Shown piece by piece: positions 1-10,478 of a stretch of DNA of 64,000 nt. Location: assembly GCF_000149955.1 (NCBI RefSeq), contig NC_030990.1:2624627-2688626 (forward strand), given 5' to 3'. A program made the translations under genes and the position numbers. Source of the DNA: Fusarium oxysporum f. sp. lycopersici 4287 (Eukaryota > Ascomycota > Sordariomycetes > Hypocreales > Nectriaceae). The notes below the pieces were generated by a model that worked only from the letters and a program-made list of their open reading frames with translations, did no database searches and had not been told where the DNA came from. Position 1 is the first letter of the stretch, and each line of letters begins with the position of its first letter.

Positions 1-2652
1 CTCGAATCTAAAAACACGGGGTCGGCGACAAAGTCGAGCCGTGGAGGCCCCCGCACGATGTCATCCACTTTATGCCCACTCGCCCACTAGCATTGTTGGG
101 GGTTCTTGGGGTTTAGACGGGGGGTCGTGAACAGAACGACAGGCTAGACTCTGCGAGGCAAGTCATCAGGTAGCGTCATTGTGAGAAGGTAACGCCGAGC
201 TGGGTCCGTTGAGCTCCGTTATGAGCTGCTGTGTTCAGGTTTCTGAGATTAGGCCACGGCTCTAGGACACGTAGTGACATCCAATTCAATGGCTTGCTTC
301 CACTTCCAGGCACCGAGCAATCTGCAGTCTAAAGTCTCTGATGAATGCCACACTCTGCCAAGACTGTGCATGTTGATGCACATTATCCTTGCACGGAGAT
401 CCTTCTTCACGCTCGAACCGCCTGATGCAAATTACGTACTGGGGAATCGGCCCTTGCTCGGATAATACTTGTGAACGAGGTCAGCCAACTCCATCTGTCT
501 TTGGTAGCTAGTCGCGCGACAGTTGAAGCCGTTGGAGCCGTCGCCGGGGTTTGCAACTGTCAACTTTGCGGGACTGCTAATAAACCAACAAAGTCTCTCT
601 CCAGCTGGCCAGTGGCAGGTAGAAAAACTCAACGTTTTCTCACTGTTTGCTTCTTCTGCAACCATTCCGGGCAGGGCAGGACGGAGTTCGGCAGAGACCG
701 GACCGGTGTTTGTCACGGTCTTGACCTCTAACCTCAAGGCACTCAACTATCGCCGTTCCCGTTGGCTCCCGTTGCAGCCCACAACATGTCTCATTCGCCA
801 CCCGCTCTCGGCGCCGGACTTGGCGTCCCGTTAGCAGCGCGGATAATTGCTTGAAGTTTGAGCTTATCGAACATGGCACCTTCTTCTGCTGGTTGGCTGA
901 GAGGTTTTGATTGAGGCGGCTATACTTGGCTTGCCTCTGAGCAAAGTTTTCTTTTTTTTTTTTTTTTTTTTTTTTTCTCTCATGTCTTTTTCCTTCTCGT
1001 AAGTTCACTTCTTGGCTACCGGAGTTGGCGATGATAAGTGAAGAGATAACAGCGCCTGGTCTTGGCGTGTGGGGACAACATTAACCTTGTCAATTGAACC
1101 CGTCGACAACCGTTCAGGCTCAGGTTAAGCCGGTGCTATTCGCTGATGATTGTCTTAGTGGACCATCTTTGAGTCTCGCCAAGTCTTATTCCCCCCTCTG
1201 GTCCACTTCTCGCTTCGAATTTGTTCGGCGTAGCTCCGTCCTTGTGGCGAGGTGATTCCTGCTTGTTGTTCATGTCTTAACATGGGGGAAGAAGATATCG
1301 TGAGCAGTACATCTGGAAATATCTGGTTGCATCATGGTGGTTGTCGCTGTTCTCGGTGACTGGGGTATTTATTTTCATGGTTTGCTTTTGCCAAGCTGCA
1401 GGCATTCCTGTTGCTCGTAAATAACAGCCTGAGGCATCTCTGATTTATTGATGTGGATATTTCTGATATTTACTCGGTGCAATATATCGCCGAAAAGTTC
1501 GCACGTATCGAATTACGAACAGATAAAGATTTGATAAGATATGTATGATAAGACACGGAGCATCAGCACGAAGCTACTCGATAACGTCTGTTGAGGCTCT
1601 TGGTAAGAGGACCACTTATATCAGGAGCTAGTAGAAAAGGCCACTGTGATTCCCGGACATCTTTTTGATCGGACGTCGTCATACATTGTCCCAGGCGCAG
1701 TTGAATGCTGCTGGTTCACACACATCTGGCTTATTAGGCTGAGTTCAACAGAAATATTCTACTGACCGCTTCGACGTTGAGCGTCACATCACCACGTGCA
1801 GTATTTATTAGTTCGAGACACGGGCAACAAGGTCCTCGACGTGCTCAAATTGCTGCATGTCTTTGATATTATCCGTCATTTTTGATGCAGTGAAATCTAC
1901 ATACAGGGTAAGTTCCACAGAAGACGCACCAGCGGATGGGGCTGCTACAGGGGACATCAGTGGTCAGCACCACCTGGACATGTGCCGTGACCAATGACAT
2001 AGCGCCCTCCAAGCCCCAGACAGCGATTCGAATCAGGAACGGGGGCCTCGATCAGTAAATTGATGATCAACGTCACGATCTATTGGAGGCGGGCCCAGTG
2101 ACGCACCTCTTTCACACTCTGACAGCACGGTACCCGACCTCTCTTTACCTGCCACGCCCGACTCCTGACTCTGAGGCCTGCCTACGACAGGCGCAGCTTC
2201 GGTCGCGTGAGTTTTTGATTTGACCACATGATAGTTTCAGATTCAACGGACATTTATTGATCCAGCCTGCTCAACCTAAGGTAACTCACCAAAGTACCTT
2301 ACCTACCGACCATCTCTTCGACTGTCTTCTACAGCCCACCGTTTTCTTTCTGTGCTTTTTGTCACATTGTCTCGTGTCTGCATGAAATAGGCTCCTCAGC
2401 GCCTTTATCTTGCTTGTGATAACCATTCGCAGATACCCAGGTCGCGGACGGACACAGCCCCTGTCACCGTCTTCGTCTGTTGGCAACACAACTGCCGTGT
2501 TGTGATTGTCTGAGTTCGCACTCTACACCCTCCCCGCATCCGGACTCTTACCTACGGCAGCCAGATAGCAACAGCTTTAAAGCATCGAGTGTCTCCTCCA
2601 GATTCGAGATTGTCAAGTTTGTTACTACAACTTCTTATCGAACACCGCTGTG
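1..2652. other. Gene-free region upstream of the sugar transporter
   Basis: No reading frame here has recognisable protein similarity or convincing splice structure. Short open frames on both strands are low in information, for example a lysine-rich one that merely reads through the poly-T tract at 952-976. A CACGTG palindrome lies at 1793-1798. The last few hundred bases before 2653 are pyrimidine-rich, as is usual for fungal promoters and 5' leaders. I see nothing else to annotate. Confidence 0.6.
952..976. repeat. Poly-T homopolymer, 25 bases
   Basis: An uninterrupted run of 25 T follows AAAGTTTTC. Such a run could be a slippage tract, or the poly-A remnant of a reverse-transcribed insertion in the minus orientation. 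No retroposed gene body is visible beside it, so slippage is the simpler reading. Confidence 0.9.
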
Positions 2653-4584
2653 ATGGGTGCGGAAGACACTGGGGGTGGTGGGCTACCAGCCTCTTCCTCA
2701 TCCTCTAATCCACGAAGAACCGGCGGCAGCCAGTCTATCGCTCGAGGTGCCAATACACAAGGCTACGACGAACAATCACCTCTACTAAACAATGATGCCA
2801 ACAATGTCCATGGGGAAGCGGACGACTCACAGGTCAAAAAGAGCATATGGTATTTGCTCATATTGACCATTAGCATCGGTGGTCTCCAGATCGCATGGTC
2901 TGTTGAGCTTTCAAACGGATCACCATATCTTCTGTCTCTTGGCTTGAGCAAATCTCTCATGGCTCTCGTCTGGATTGCTGGACCCTTGACTGGCACCCTT
3001 GTTCAGCCATATGTGGGTATGCTCAGCGACAATTGCCGTCTGCCCATGGGTAAGAGAAAACCGTTCATGATCGGGGGATCTATTGCCACTATCCTCTCCC
3101 TCTTGTTTCTTGCCTGGGCCAAAGAGATTGTTGGTGGTGCCGCCAGACTCATGGGTTTTGACCCAGAGTCTAAAGATGTGAAAACAACAACTATTGTGGT
3201 CGCAGTTATCGGCGTTTACGTTCTCGATTTCGCCATCAACACCGTCCAGGCGTCCATTCGTGCATTCATCGTCGACTGTGCGCCAGCTCATCAGCAAGAG
3301 TCTGCCAATGCCATGGCCAGTCGGATCACCGGATTTGGCAATATCGTTGGATACATTGCTGGGTATGTCGACCTGACTCGTCATCTTGGCTTCCTTGGAA
3401 AGACGCAATTCCAGATCCTCTGTGCCATCGCATGTTTTGCCCTTGCCTTGACCGTGTTTGTGAGCACCGCCTTCATCAAGGAGAGAGATCCTCGACTTGA
3501 CGGCCCCGCCAAGAAAGAACAACAAGGCGTTTTCTCATTCTTCTTCACTATTTTCAAGTCGATCAAACGCCTCCCGCCTCAGATCAAGAGGGTATGCGAG
3601 GTCCAGTTCTGCGCCTGGGTCGGCTTCTTCCCTCTGTTGTTCTATACGTCCTCTTACATCGGAGAGATCTATGTCGAACCATATCTCCAAGCGAATCCCC
3701 ACATGTCTCCGGAACAGCTCAACAAACTGTATGAGCAAGCGACCCGAATTGGTACCTTTGCACTTCTCATCAACTCGATCGTGAGCTTGCTCACAAATGT
3801 GTTCCTTCCGTTTTTCATTGCTCCAACGTATGATAGCCAGCCAGTCACTGGTATTCCAGGAGAGAGCCCTGCAGGCTACTATGACTCGGATGAAGATGAG
3901 AAGCCCTCGTGGTTAGACAAGCTGGCCATTCCTGGCCTGACTCTTAAGCGTGCTTGGTTCCTGTCCCTCCTTCTTTTTGCTGGATGCATGTTCGCCACGC
4001 TTTTCGTCCGAACCGTAAAGGCAGCAACCGTGCTTGTTGGTCTTGTTGGTATCACCTGGGCGATGACACTGTGGGCTCCATGGGCCATTATCAGTGCCGA
4101 GATCAGCCGGAGAGATGCCCTGATACGAGCTCAAAAGATGCGATTGGCGGCCGCCAGAGCAAACAATGACGGAACCGCAGATGACGAGGAGGAAGAAATC
4201 GACCAGGCTGGAGTGATCCTTGGCATCCACAATATGGCGATTGCAGCACCTCAAATCATTGCAACTGTTGGTTCCAGTATCATCTTCAAGCTCTGGCAGA
4301 AGCCCAGAGGCACACCGGGAGACCACAGTATTTCTATTGTGTTCGCCCTTGGTGGAGCTTGTGTCCTGATTGCATCATTCTTCGTTGCTAAGATCAAGGA
4401 TGATGCTTCTATGCCAGCTGATGTTATGATCGAAGCCGAACAGGGTCGGAGTGGGACAGAAGAGGCTCCAGAACGTCGACCTCTCAGCAGGCGCAAGTCT
4501 ACCAAAGACCAGCTTCCCAGAGCGACCCAGGCCCGGGCCACACTGACACGACACAAGAGTTTCGGAGGCGCCGAAATGCACTAA
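2653..4584 (+). CDS. Sucrose/maltose-type sugar:H+ symporter (GPH/MFS family)
   Basis: A 643-residue intronless polytopic membrane protein. It probably imports sucrose or another alpha-glucoside with protons across the plasma membrane or vacuole, like S. pombe Sut1 and plant SUT proteins. The first about 60 residues are hydrophilic and Ser/Gly-rich (QSPLLNN). The first membrane segment starts near residue 65 (WYLLILTISIGGLQIAW). Loop 2-3 carries the family signature GKRKPFMIGG near residue 133. About twelve hydrophobic segments follow, with a hydrophilic central loop (acidic stretch YYDSDEDEKPSW) and a second acidic loop (DDEEEEID). The C-terminal 80 residues are polar and rich in Arg and Ser. 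I chose the ATG at 2653; the GTG just before it is not a likely start. Substrate is inferred from family resemblance only. Confidence 0.9.
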   Translation: MGAEDTGGGGLPASSSSSNPRRTGGSQSIARGANTQGYDEQSPLLNNDANNVHGEADDSQVKKSIWYLLILTISIGGLQIAWSVELSNGSPYLLSLGLSKSLMALVWIAGPLTGTLVQPYVGMLSDNCRLPMGKRKPFMIGGSIATILSLLFLAWAKEIVGGAARLMGFDPESKDVKTTTIVVAVIGVYVLDFAINTVQASIRAFIVDCAPAHQQESANAMASRITGFGNIVGYIAGYVDLTRHLGFLGKTQFQILCAIACFALALTVFVSTAFIKERDPRLDGPAKKEQQGVFSFFFTIFKSIKRLPPQIKRVCEVQFCAWVGFFPLLFYTSSYIGEIYVEPYLQANPHMSPEQLNKLYEQATRIGTFALLINSIVSLLTNVFLPFFIAPTYDSQPVTGIPGESPAGYYDSDEDEKPSWLDKLAIPGLTLKRAWFLSLLLFAGCMFATLFVRTVKAATVLVGLVGITWAMTLWAPWAIISAEISRRDALIRAQKMRLAAARANNDGTADDEEEEIDQAGVILGIHNMAIAAPQIIATVGSSIIFKLWQKPRGTPGDHSISIVFALGGACVLIASFFVAKIKDDASMPADVMIEAEQGRSGTEEAPERRPLSRRKSTKDQLPRATQARATLTRHKSFGGAEMH

Positions 4585-4949
4585 GAGCATCAATACAAAC
4601 GCACACACAGAGAGACGTACACGCCCTTGAACGAAGCATGGGAAGGCGCTGGGTAAGGCATCTGGATTGGCATTTGGCTCTATTTCCCAAGCCTAGGAGC
4701 ATATGGAGGGATGGAATACCATTTATTTCTTTTTTAGTTAATTTGATAAGTACCTAATGCTAGAAGCCCTAGGCATAATGCTGGGCTATAGGTTGGATGT
4801 TAGAACCACAGTTTCATGTTTGAGCGTAGATCAAGATATCACATTCGTTCCTCAGCTCGTCTTCATCTGATATACATCGCTCAAATATCCAAGCTTACCC
4901 ATCCACCACCATGACGCACAACATTCCCAGGACAGCCTACGCCACCAAA
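4585..4949. other. Convergent 3' spacer
   Basis: A short spacer between two convergent genes. It is AT-rich after 4720, with T-rich stretches suited to 3' end formation on either strand. No gene is seen. Confidence 0.6.
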
Positions 4950-5234
4950 TTAATCCATTGGTTTCGGGTCTGCGGACTTGGGACCACACATGCCGATAGA
5001 GACCCTTGTCTCGCCAGGAAGAGGACCAAGGGTAGGGTTGATGGTAGTGAAAGGGATGAAGCGAAAGCACCATAAGACATCGTCACCCTCACCACAGTAG
5101 CTGTAATCACAGCCGAACGAAACCTTGGGAGCAGCTGTGACGGCAGGGACATCAGTGTCGCAAGCCTCTGGGTTGTTAGGGAGGGCCAAGGCTGTTGAGG
5201 CGAAGAGTAAGACGAGATAGTTGATGGGGAACAT
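4950..5234 (-). CDS. Small secreted cysteine-containing protein
   Basis: A 94-residue single-exon protein with a clear signal peptide (hydrophobic core YLVLLFASTALA, likely cleavage after ALA near residue 18). The mature part is about 76 residues with five cysteines (contexts EACDT, FGCDY, SYCGE, LWCFR, GMCGP), so one is probably unpaired. It is rich in Pro and Gly and has no membrane segment after the signal. I recognise no family. Size, secretion and cysteine content fit a small secreted or effector-like protein, but that is inference. The start is the first ATG in frame, directly ahead of the hydrophobic core. Confidence 0.7.
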   Translation of the reverse strand: MFPINYLVLLFASTALALPNNPEACDTDVPAVTAAPKVSFGCDYSYCGEGDDVLWCFRFIPFTTINPTLGPLPGETRVSIGMCGPKSADPKPMD

Positions 5235-5663
5235 GCTGAAAGTTGTGATGCTTCTGTGCCGAAGTTAGGTAAAGACTTTCTGTTGCCAAAGTTTCCAACA
5301 GAGGAGGGGGTTCTTTATACAGAACCTTGGTCAAACAAGTGCTACATTCGAGAAGGCTTCCCTGTACTCGATTCACCAACAGGTGCTTGTTTTCGTTGCA
5401 AATGATGGTATATAACCCTCACATGATACTGTGGCTGGGTTTCATATGGACTAGAACAACAGAGAGCAAGTACAATAAGCGAAAAGCCGCGTATGGAATC
5501 GGCAGATGTGGTTTTCAACTACTATACCCGAGGCAAAGAATTTCACAAGGCGAATAAAATCGCCGAGAACTGTAAGACCGAGCGGGAATGTTGTACTTCG
5601 GAAGACTGAACGCCAACAGTCTCTGTTATCTATTTATACACCGGCCCTCAAGTGGCTCTCTTC
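5235..5663. other. Spacer between two minus-strand genes
   Basis: Contains the promoter of the small secreted protein and the 3' region of the MAPEG gene. No coding signal stands out. Confidence 0.5.
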
Positions 5664-6237
5664 TTACATGGATAGCATCTTGTTTCCAGCCTTCACCCAC
5701 AACGACATAATAACCCCGATGCTGGTTACCCAAACTAAACTGCGTACCCGTGATAGTCGGGGATTATCCTGCAACCACAGGTAAGCGATATTGTACAAGA
5801 GACGGCTCACAACATAGCCGAGACCGAGGATATTGATTGTTGGCGCTGGTACGGCTGCGAAATTTGCGGCCAAGATACCTGCGGCATAGCAACCAATAGT
5901 TTCGAGGCCGTTTTCTGTGGCAGCTTTTGCGCGGAGGAGGAATTGTTTATGCTGCGATCGTTAGTGGGAGTTGTGCGATGGACAATCATACAATGAAACT
6001 TACAGATTTATCAAGAGTTTGGCAATTGGCGATTCTGTCCTTGTGTGAGCGAGGGTTACAGTTGTCGTAGGTCCCTTTGGCACCTGCGGTGATGGTGTAG
6101 GCGTGAGGGAACGTGATGATGAAGAATGCAGCTGGGACCTAAAATGTATAAGTTGAGGGCTGATCACGAGGGGAGAAGGGTCGTACTGTGAAGAAGGAAT
6201 AGTTTCTCGTGAGATCGAGACCAAGAAAAGACTCCAT
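5664..6237 (-). CDS. MAPEG-family membrane protein (three exons)
   Basis: A 157-residue protein from exons 6237-6187, 6138-6004 and 5951-5664, joined by introns with GTACGA/TTTAG and GTAAGT/CGCAG borders. Exon lengths are 51, 135 and 288, all phase 0. The product has an N-terminal membrane segment (VPAAFFIITFPHAY), an Asn-Pro-Arg loop (DNCNPR) and a helix rich in His/Lys/Arg and Ala leading into GLETIGCYAAGILAANFA. Two further hydrophobic segments follow. This order matches MAPEG proteins (membrane-associated eicosanoid and glutathione metabolism), which are often glutathione S-transferase or peroxidase-like enzymes of the ER. Catalytic activity cannot be read from the sequence; fungal members are mostly uncharacterised. 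Confidence 0.8.
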
Positions 6238-7072
6238 TGTGGTTGATAGGAGTCGTAGTGTGATGAAGAGAGAGCTATTAGGTGATGGATGAGATGAGCT
6301 CAATTGTATTGTATGATGGAGACCTCTGTTTTAAATCACAATCAACAAAACTGTTGAGAATAACGACTATCTGATGAGATTGAATTATCGTGAGTTTTTG
6401 GAATAATTATCAAACTTGTCCGACAGTTTAATAATCAGGCGTAACTGTTGGTTAGACCCGCTTCGAGTATGAACATGTTGAGTTAGCATAACGGTTATGA
6501 TCAACCCAAGAACCCAAGTGAGGATAACGACTGTTGAACAACGTGATAACTGCTTATTCAATTCTACCGATATGTAATGGAATAGCAAATGTTATTCTTA
6601 ACACGATGTGAGTAGATGAAAGTAACATGTCATGTCTACGGGCATTAATTATGCCAATGACAAGAAGAGGTGAAAATCTGGCCATATCGGGTTTGGTGTA
6701 TCCATCCCCAACACCACTAACGCTGATCAATATGACTAAGAAACAGGGGCATTCTCAACGTCTTTCAACATCATCAGCATTCCCCTTCTCAAAACTGCCC
6801 TCTGGCAATATACACGTTCAGCAATCACATCACAGAAAACACCCAAAGCAGGCTCGTAAGACTCGCATTGCTAAATACTTCATATGCTCGCATGGTCATC
6901 AACCACTTGTAGCCAAGAGATGACTATATATATGTACTGAGAAGAGTAAGGGCTGACATAAGAAATCTAGAATCGAAAATGCTTTGACAGATGTTCAGTA
7001 TCTGTTAAAATGTGATGTAAAAACAACCGCCACCGCCGACCTATTTCTTTCCTTCTTGTGTCTGGGGGTATC
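6238..7072. other. Gene-free spacer
   Basis: Promoter side of the MAPEG gene and 3' side of the GH16 gene. AT-rich, with no supported coding region. Confidence 0.5.
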
Positions 7073-8635
7073 TCATATGTTTGTAAAGAAGAGAAGCTCG
7101 ACCTGCTCATGCAAGATATCGCTTCGAGATGACGGATCGCTTGGACCCGACTCGCCAACCGTTTCCGTCCCAGCTTGTGGTGCCGCTTGATTGGGACTTG
7201 GTGGTCTTGTAGGCTCCGGGGCCATGGTATTGGCCATTATCGTAACTTTGGCCAGTGCTGTAGCCACCGCCTTGGCCTTGCTGTTGCTCAGGGGTATAGC
7301 CGTTGCCTTGGTCTTGGCCTTGTTGACTGTCAGGAGAGTATCCATCACCGTTCTGACCTTGCTGACCGTTCTGAGTGCCTTGTCCTGGCTGAGTACTGCT
7401 GGGTGGGTTGGTCTGGCCATCACCGTTTCCGCTCTGGCCGTTACCACTGTTGCCATTGCCACTGTTTCCGTTGCCCGAGTTTCCATTACCCGAGTTCCGT
7501 TACCAGAGTTGCCATTACCAGAGTTGCCGTTACCGGAGTTACCGTTGCCAGAATTTCCGTTTCCTGAGTTGCCATTGCCAGAGTTGCCGTTACCACTGTT
7601 TCCACTACCGCTGTTACCGCTGCCAGAGTTGCCGCCACCGGTGGTTCCATTGCCACCGCCATATGAGCCTCCCTGGACGTAAACCTTGATACTGTTTACG
7701 AGCCAGTAAGCGTTCTTGAAGTCGGCAGGGTTGTTGGCAACATAGTCCTTGCAGTCTCCCAAAGACGAAGTTTCTGGGTTCTTGCCCCAGACATCAGGAG
7801 AGCCAGCCCAATCACCACAGAAAGTAGTATCAAAGACGATGTTGTTCTCCTTGAAGTGATCGTCGATGTTGCAGCCTTTACCGCCGTTGAATTTGGCAGC
7901 GGGAGGACCCCAGGATGAAGGGGTGGGGTTACCGGACTGGATATCTTGCCGTCTGCGACCGCGGTGAAAGAACCATAGTGTATGACGTTCGGATGTCCAC
8001 TCAGTGGCGTAGACCCCGCCGCCGATGTCATTGAAGCCATCGCCGTAGTTCTGGTTGTCTGATGTGTTCTGGCCACAGCCGGCAGAGGCACCAGCAGAAT
8101 CGCAGTTCTCGGACTCGAGGGTTGTACCCTGAGTGGTGCCGTCATTGGTGATGCTGCAGCCAGGTCCGGTGTGGAGACTGATCTTGTTCTCAGTCTGAGT
8201 GTTGACACCCTCAAGGATATCAATCTCGCCAGAGGTTGGCCAGTTGGGACCGAACATCCAGTATGCGGGCCAGACACCAGGGATGCTGCCAGGCATATGG
8301 GCAATATCGGCGACGAAGAGACCGTGAGTAAAAGCGTCGTGAGAGGTGACACGGACAGACCTTCGGCCGTTGGAGGGGTTCTTTGTCTGGTAGTCTACAC
8401 CCATGTAGACAGCACCATCGACATAGCCAGCCAAACCCTCAGAGTTAGCGGCGTCGGCATCGACGTAGTCAACAAAGCCGTGTGTAGGATCCTCCTCGTT
8501 GAAGAATTCAAAGGCCTCGAAAAAGTTGGAAGAGTCGTATGTGGTCTTGAGGGAGTACCGAGAGTAGGAGTTGTTCTGTGCAAAAGCACCATTGAAGAAG
8601 GCCGCAAGGCCCAGTGCGAGGATGGAGGAATGCAT
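7073..8635 (-). CDS. Secreted GH16 endo-beta-1,3(4)-glucanase, repeat tail frameshifted
   Basis: A secreted glycoside hydrolase family 16 enzyme that likely cleaves mixed-linkage or beta-1,3-glucans in the cell wall or in plant material. The start at 8635 is chosen because it opens directly on a signal peptide (MHSSILALGLAAFFNGAFA); an upstream ATG at 8695 would add 20 polar residues. The catalytic motif GEIDILEG is at residues 135-142 (E136 nucleophile, D138, E141 acid/base). The family landmarks PGVWPAYWMFG and FDTTFCGDWAG are present. From about residue 315 a low-complexity (Gly-Asn-Ser)n tail begins. At about 7494-7497 one base is missing from the 9-base repeat. After it this frame turns Thr/Ala/Met-rich and ends at 7073, whereas the next frame continues Gly/Gln/Asn-rich and ends at 7107 with SVISKRYLA. 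The tail is therefore probably frameshifted or misread; the catalytic domain is intact. Confidence 0.85.
   Translation of the reverse strand: MHSSILALGLAAFFNGAFAQNNSYSRYSLKTTYDSSNFFEAFEFFNEEDPTHGFVDYVDADAANSEGLAGYVDGAVYMGVDYQTKNPSNGRRSVRVTSHDAFTHGLFVADIAHMPGSIPGVWPAYWMFGPNWPTSGEIDILEGVNTQTENKISLHTGPGCSITNDGTTQGTTLESENCDSAGASAGCGQNTSDNQNYGDGFNDIGGGVYATEWTSERHTLWFFHRGRRRQDIQSGNPTPSSWGPPAAKFNGGKGCNIDDHFKENNIVFDTTFCGDWAGSPDVWGKNPETSSLGDCKDYVANNPADFKNAYWLVNSIKVYVQGGSYGGGNGTTGGGNSGSGNSGSGNSGNGNSGNGNSGNGNSGNGNSGNGNSGNGNSGNGTRVMETRATETVAMATVVTARAETVMARPTHPAVLSQDKALRTVSKVRTVMDTLLTVNKAKTKATAIPLSNSKAKAVATALAKVTIMANTMAPEPTRPPSPNQAAPQAGTETVGESGPSDPSSRSDILHEQVELLFFTNI
7440..7650 (-). repeat. 9-base tandem repeats encoding Gly-Asn-Ser tail
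   Basis: Degenerate tandem copies of a unit reading GGNAACTCN or GGNAACGGN on the minus strand, coding GNS and GNG triplets in the tail of the GH16 gene. The array is interrupted at 7491-7500, where GAGTTCCGTT lacks one T/G relative to sister units (GAGTTTCCGTT, GAGTTGCCGTT). Such arrays change length by slippage. Confidence 0.85.
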
Positions 8636-9842
8636 TGCTTCTGAGGTCTTTGGAGAAAAGACGGGAAGAGGCGTGTTGTTTCTAATTATTCGCAAGATTG
8701 ATCCTGATTTGAAGCTGAAGTTTTGAGTGAAGGAGAGAATGCGATGAAGTCGTTCACAGAGATGATTCGTGCCGGGTGGTGTATCAGAGTGAGGCTGATG
8801 CCTTGAATGTTGAGCGCAATAACCAAACGATTTATAACAATAGATCCGTGAACTATTGTCTGAATGAGAGAATCCCCAGCCAAAAGTGGAGGGAGGGCTG
8901 GAGGGGGGAGGCTATTGAAGTGAGTGACAATAGCTCTGACACTGCCAAGGAGGTAGGTAGTCCAGCGATATAATTACTGCTCCTAGTCAATAGGAAACAG
9001 TAACAAAACCAAGGCACAAACAAAAAAAGAGAGTGGATGGCAGAGAATGATAAAACAAAGACGGTCAGCCAGCTACCGAAAGGATTGAACGGTGATGGCG
9101 ACGAATGCAGCCAAGAAAGAAGTCAAGGAGTGGATGTGTCTTCTCTAGATTCCCAAGAACAGCTCAGCCCCAGAGTAACCAGACACTGAAGACGGAAGAA
9201 GCCAAGGCAAGGGAAGTACAAAGAGAGAGACAGAATGAGAAAAAGAGAAAAAAGAGTGAGGTTGGTTATGGTCTAGTAAAGGAAGGGCTTCCAAGGAGAG
9301 GGAATGCGGGAGCTATGTATAAGTTCATGTCTCTGATATGGGACGGAATGTCTTGCAGCCTCTCCTTTCGAACGCCAAGCTATTTTGAGAAACGAGACTA
9401 GCCATGTTTCTTTGTTACTCTCCCACCCCTTGTCTCGTTTGGGCCCCGTGTTGCTTCTATCAGTTCATGCTTCAGAGATCAGATGGATGCTAGTGCTCGT
9501 GCTGTGCAGGCCGTCCGTATGCTAAAGATTCCGAAACAATAGCCAAGGGGAGTCAGGACTCTTCATATAATACAGTGCCACCAATAGAATCTCCCACAAC
9601 CACTTTTGTCCAGAGGCTCTGATGCGTAGCTTGAGAGTCCGATTCAGAGAGGGCCAAGGCCAATCACTCCAACGGAGAAAAAGCTTAGCGGAACCATAAT
9701 ACGGCTTGGCGTGCCTGGAGATGGCCGGCTCAGGCAGGGAGATGGATATGTCGGGACCTGTGATAGGCTGATGTCAAGTAGACGGGCGGGTTCAGGGGTT
9801 TGCATCCACTAGACAGCACGCTATCTTACAGTGGAGTGTGCA

Positions 9843-9858
9843 GGGGGGGGGGGGGGGG
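9843..9858. repeat. Poly-G run, 16 bases
   Basis: Sixteen consecutive G after GTGCA. Runs of this length are rare in fungal genomes, prone to slippage and to sequencing error, and able to form G-quadruplex-like stacks. Confidence 0.9.
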
Positions 9859-10447
9859 TTCAGTGAGTAGTGGAGCTGGAGCGCTTTCAGATGGGATGAG
9901 AAACAACTGACGACGAAACAGAAACATTCAGCTGAGTTGTGTTTTCTGCTGGAATTCTCTATTGTAATATATTGATTATCTATGTGAATGCTATTGTTCC
10001 TGAATTCGTGAATCACACAACTAGACTGCTATCCGCATACACCCAGTCTATCAGGCACCCAGACTTTGGTATCCATAACAGCGCTTCTATAGCCGCGCGC
10101 TCAACTCGTTTCTATCCCTGTCTCTCCACCTGATGCCATTCATCCATAGAGGTTGAGTTTGAAGCCCAATGTAACAAGAACAAAGAACATCCAAACAAAG
10201 CACTCAGCATAAATCACACACTTACGTAGCCCAACTGACCTCAAATAACCTGATCTTGAGCCCATCTTGAATCGCTCATATTTCAGCTAGGCTGAATTCA
10301 TTCCTTACCAAGACATTTCAGTCTCTTAGCCTCGACGCGCGTTTTCCAGCCGCCACACTCATGCAAACAATGACCTATTCTGAAACATAGTCTCAGGAAT
10401 GGAAGCAAGACTAGACCTTTCTATCCCTTCTCCCTGCCTACTTTTGG

Positions 10448-10478
10448 ACACACTCACACACTCACACACTCACACATA
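10448..10478. repeat. CACACT microsatellite
   Basis: Three to four copies of an 8-base unit, ACACACTC, ending in ACACATAC. A simple short repeat in non-coding DNA. Confidence 0.8.

Noticed and set aside
640..1008. Minus-strand frame with a poly-Lys run
   Set aside because: The Lys run is just the poly-T tract at 952-976 read in reverse; no other protein features.
7191..7682. Pro/Leu-rich plus-strand frame of 163 codons
   Set aside because: It is the complement of the GH16 Gly-Asn-Ser repeat; low complexity only.
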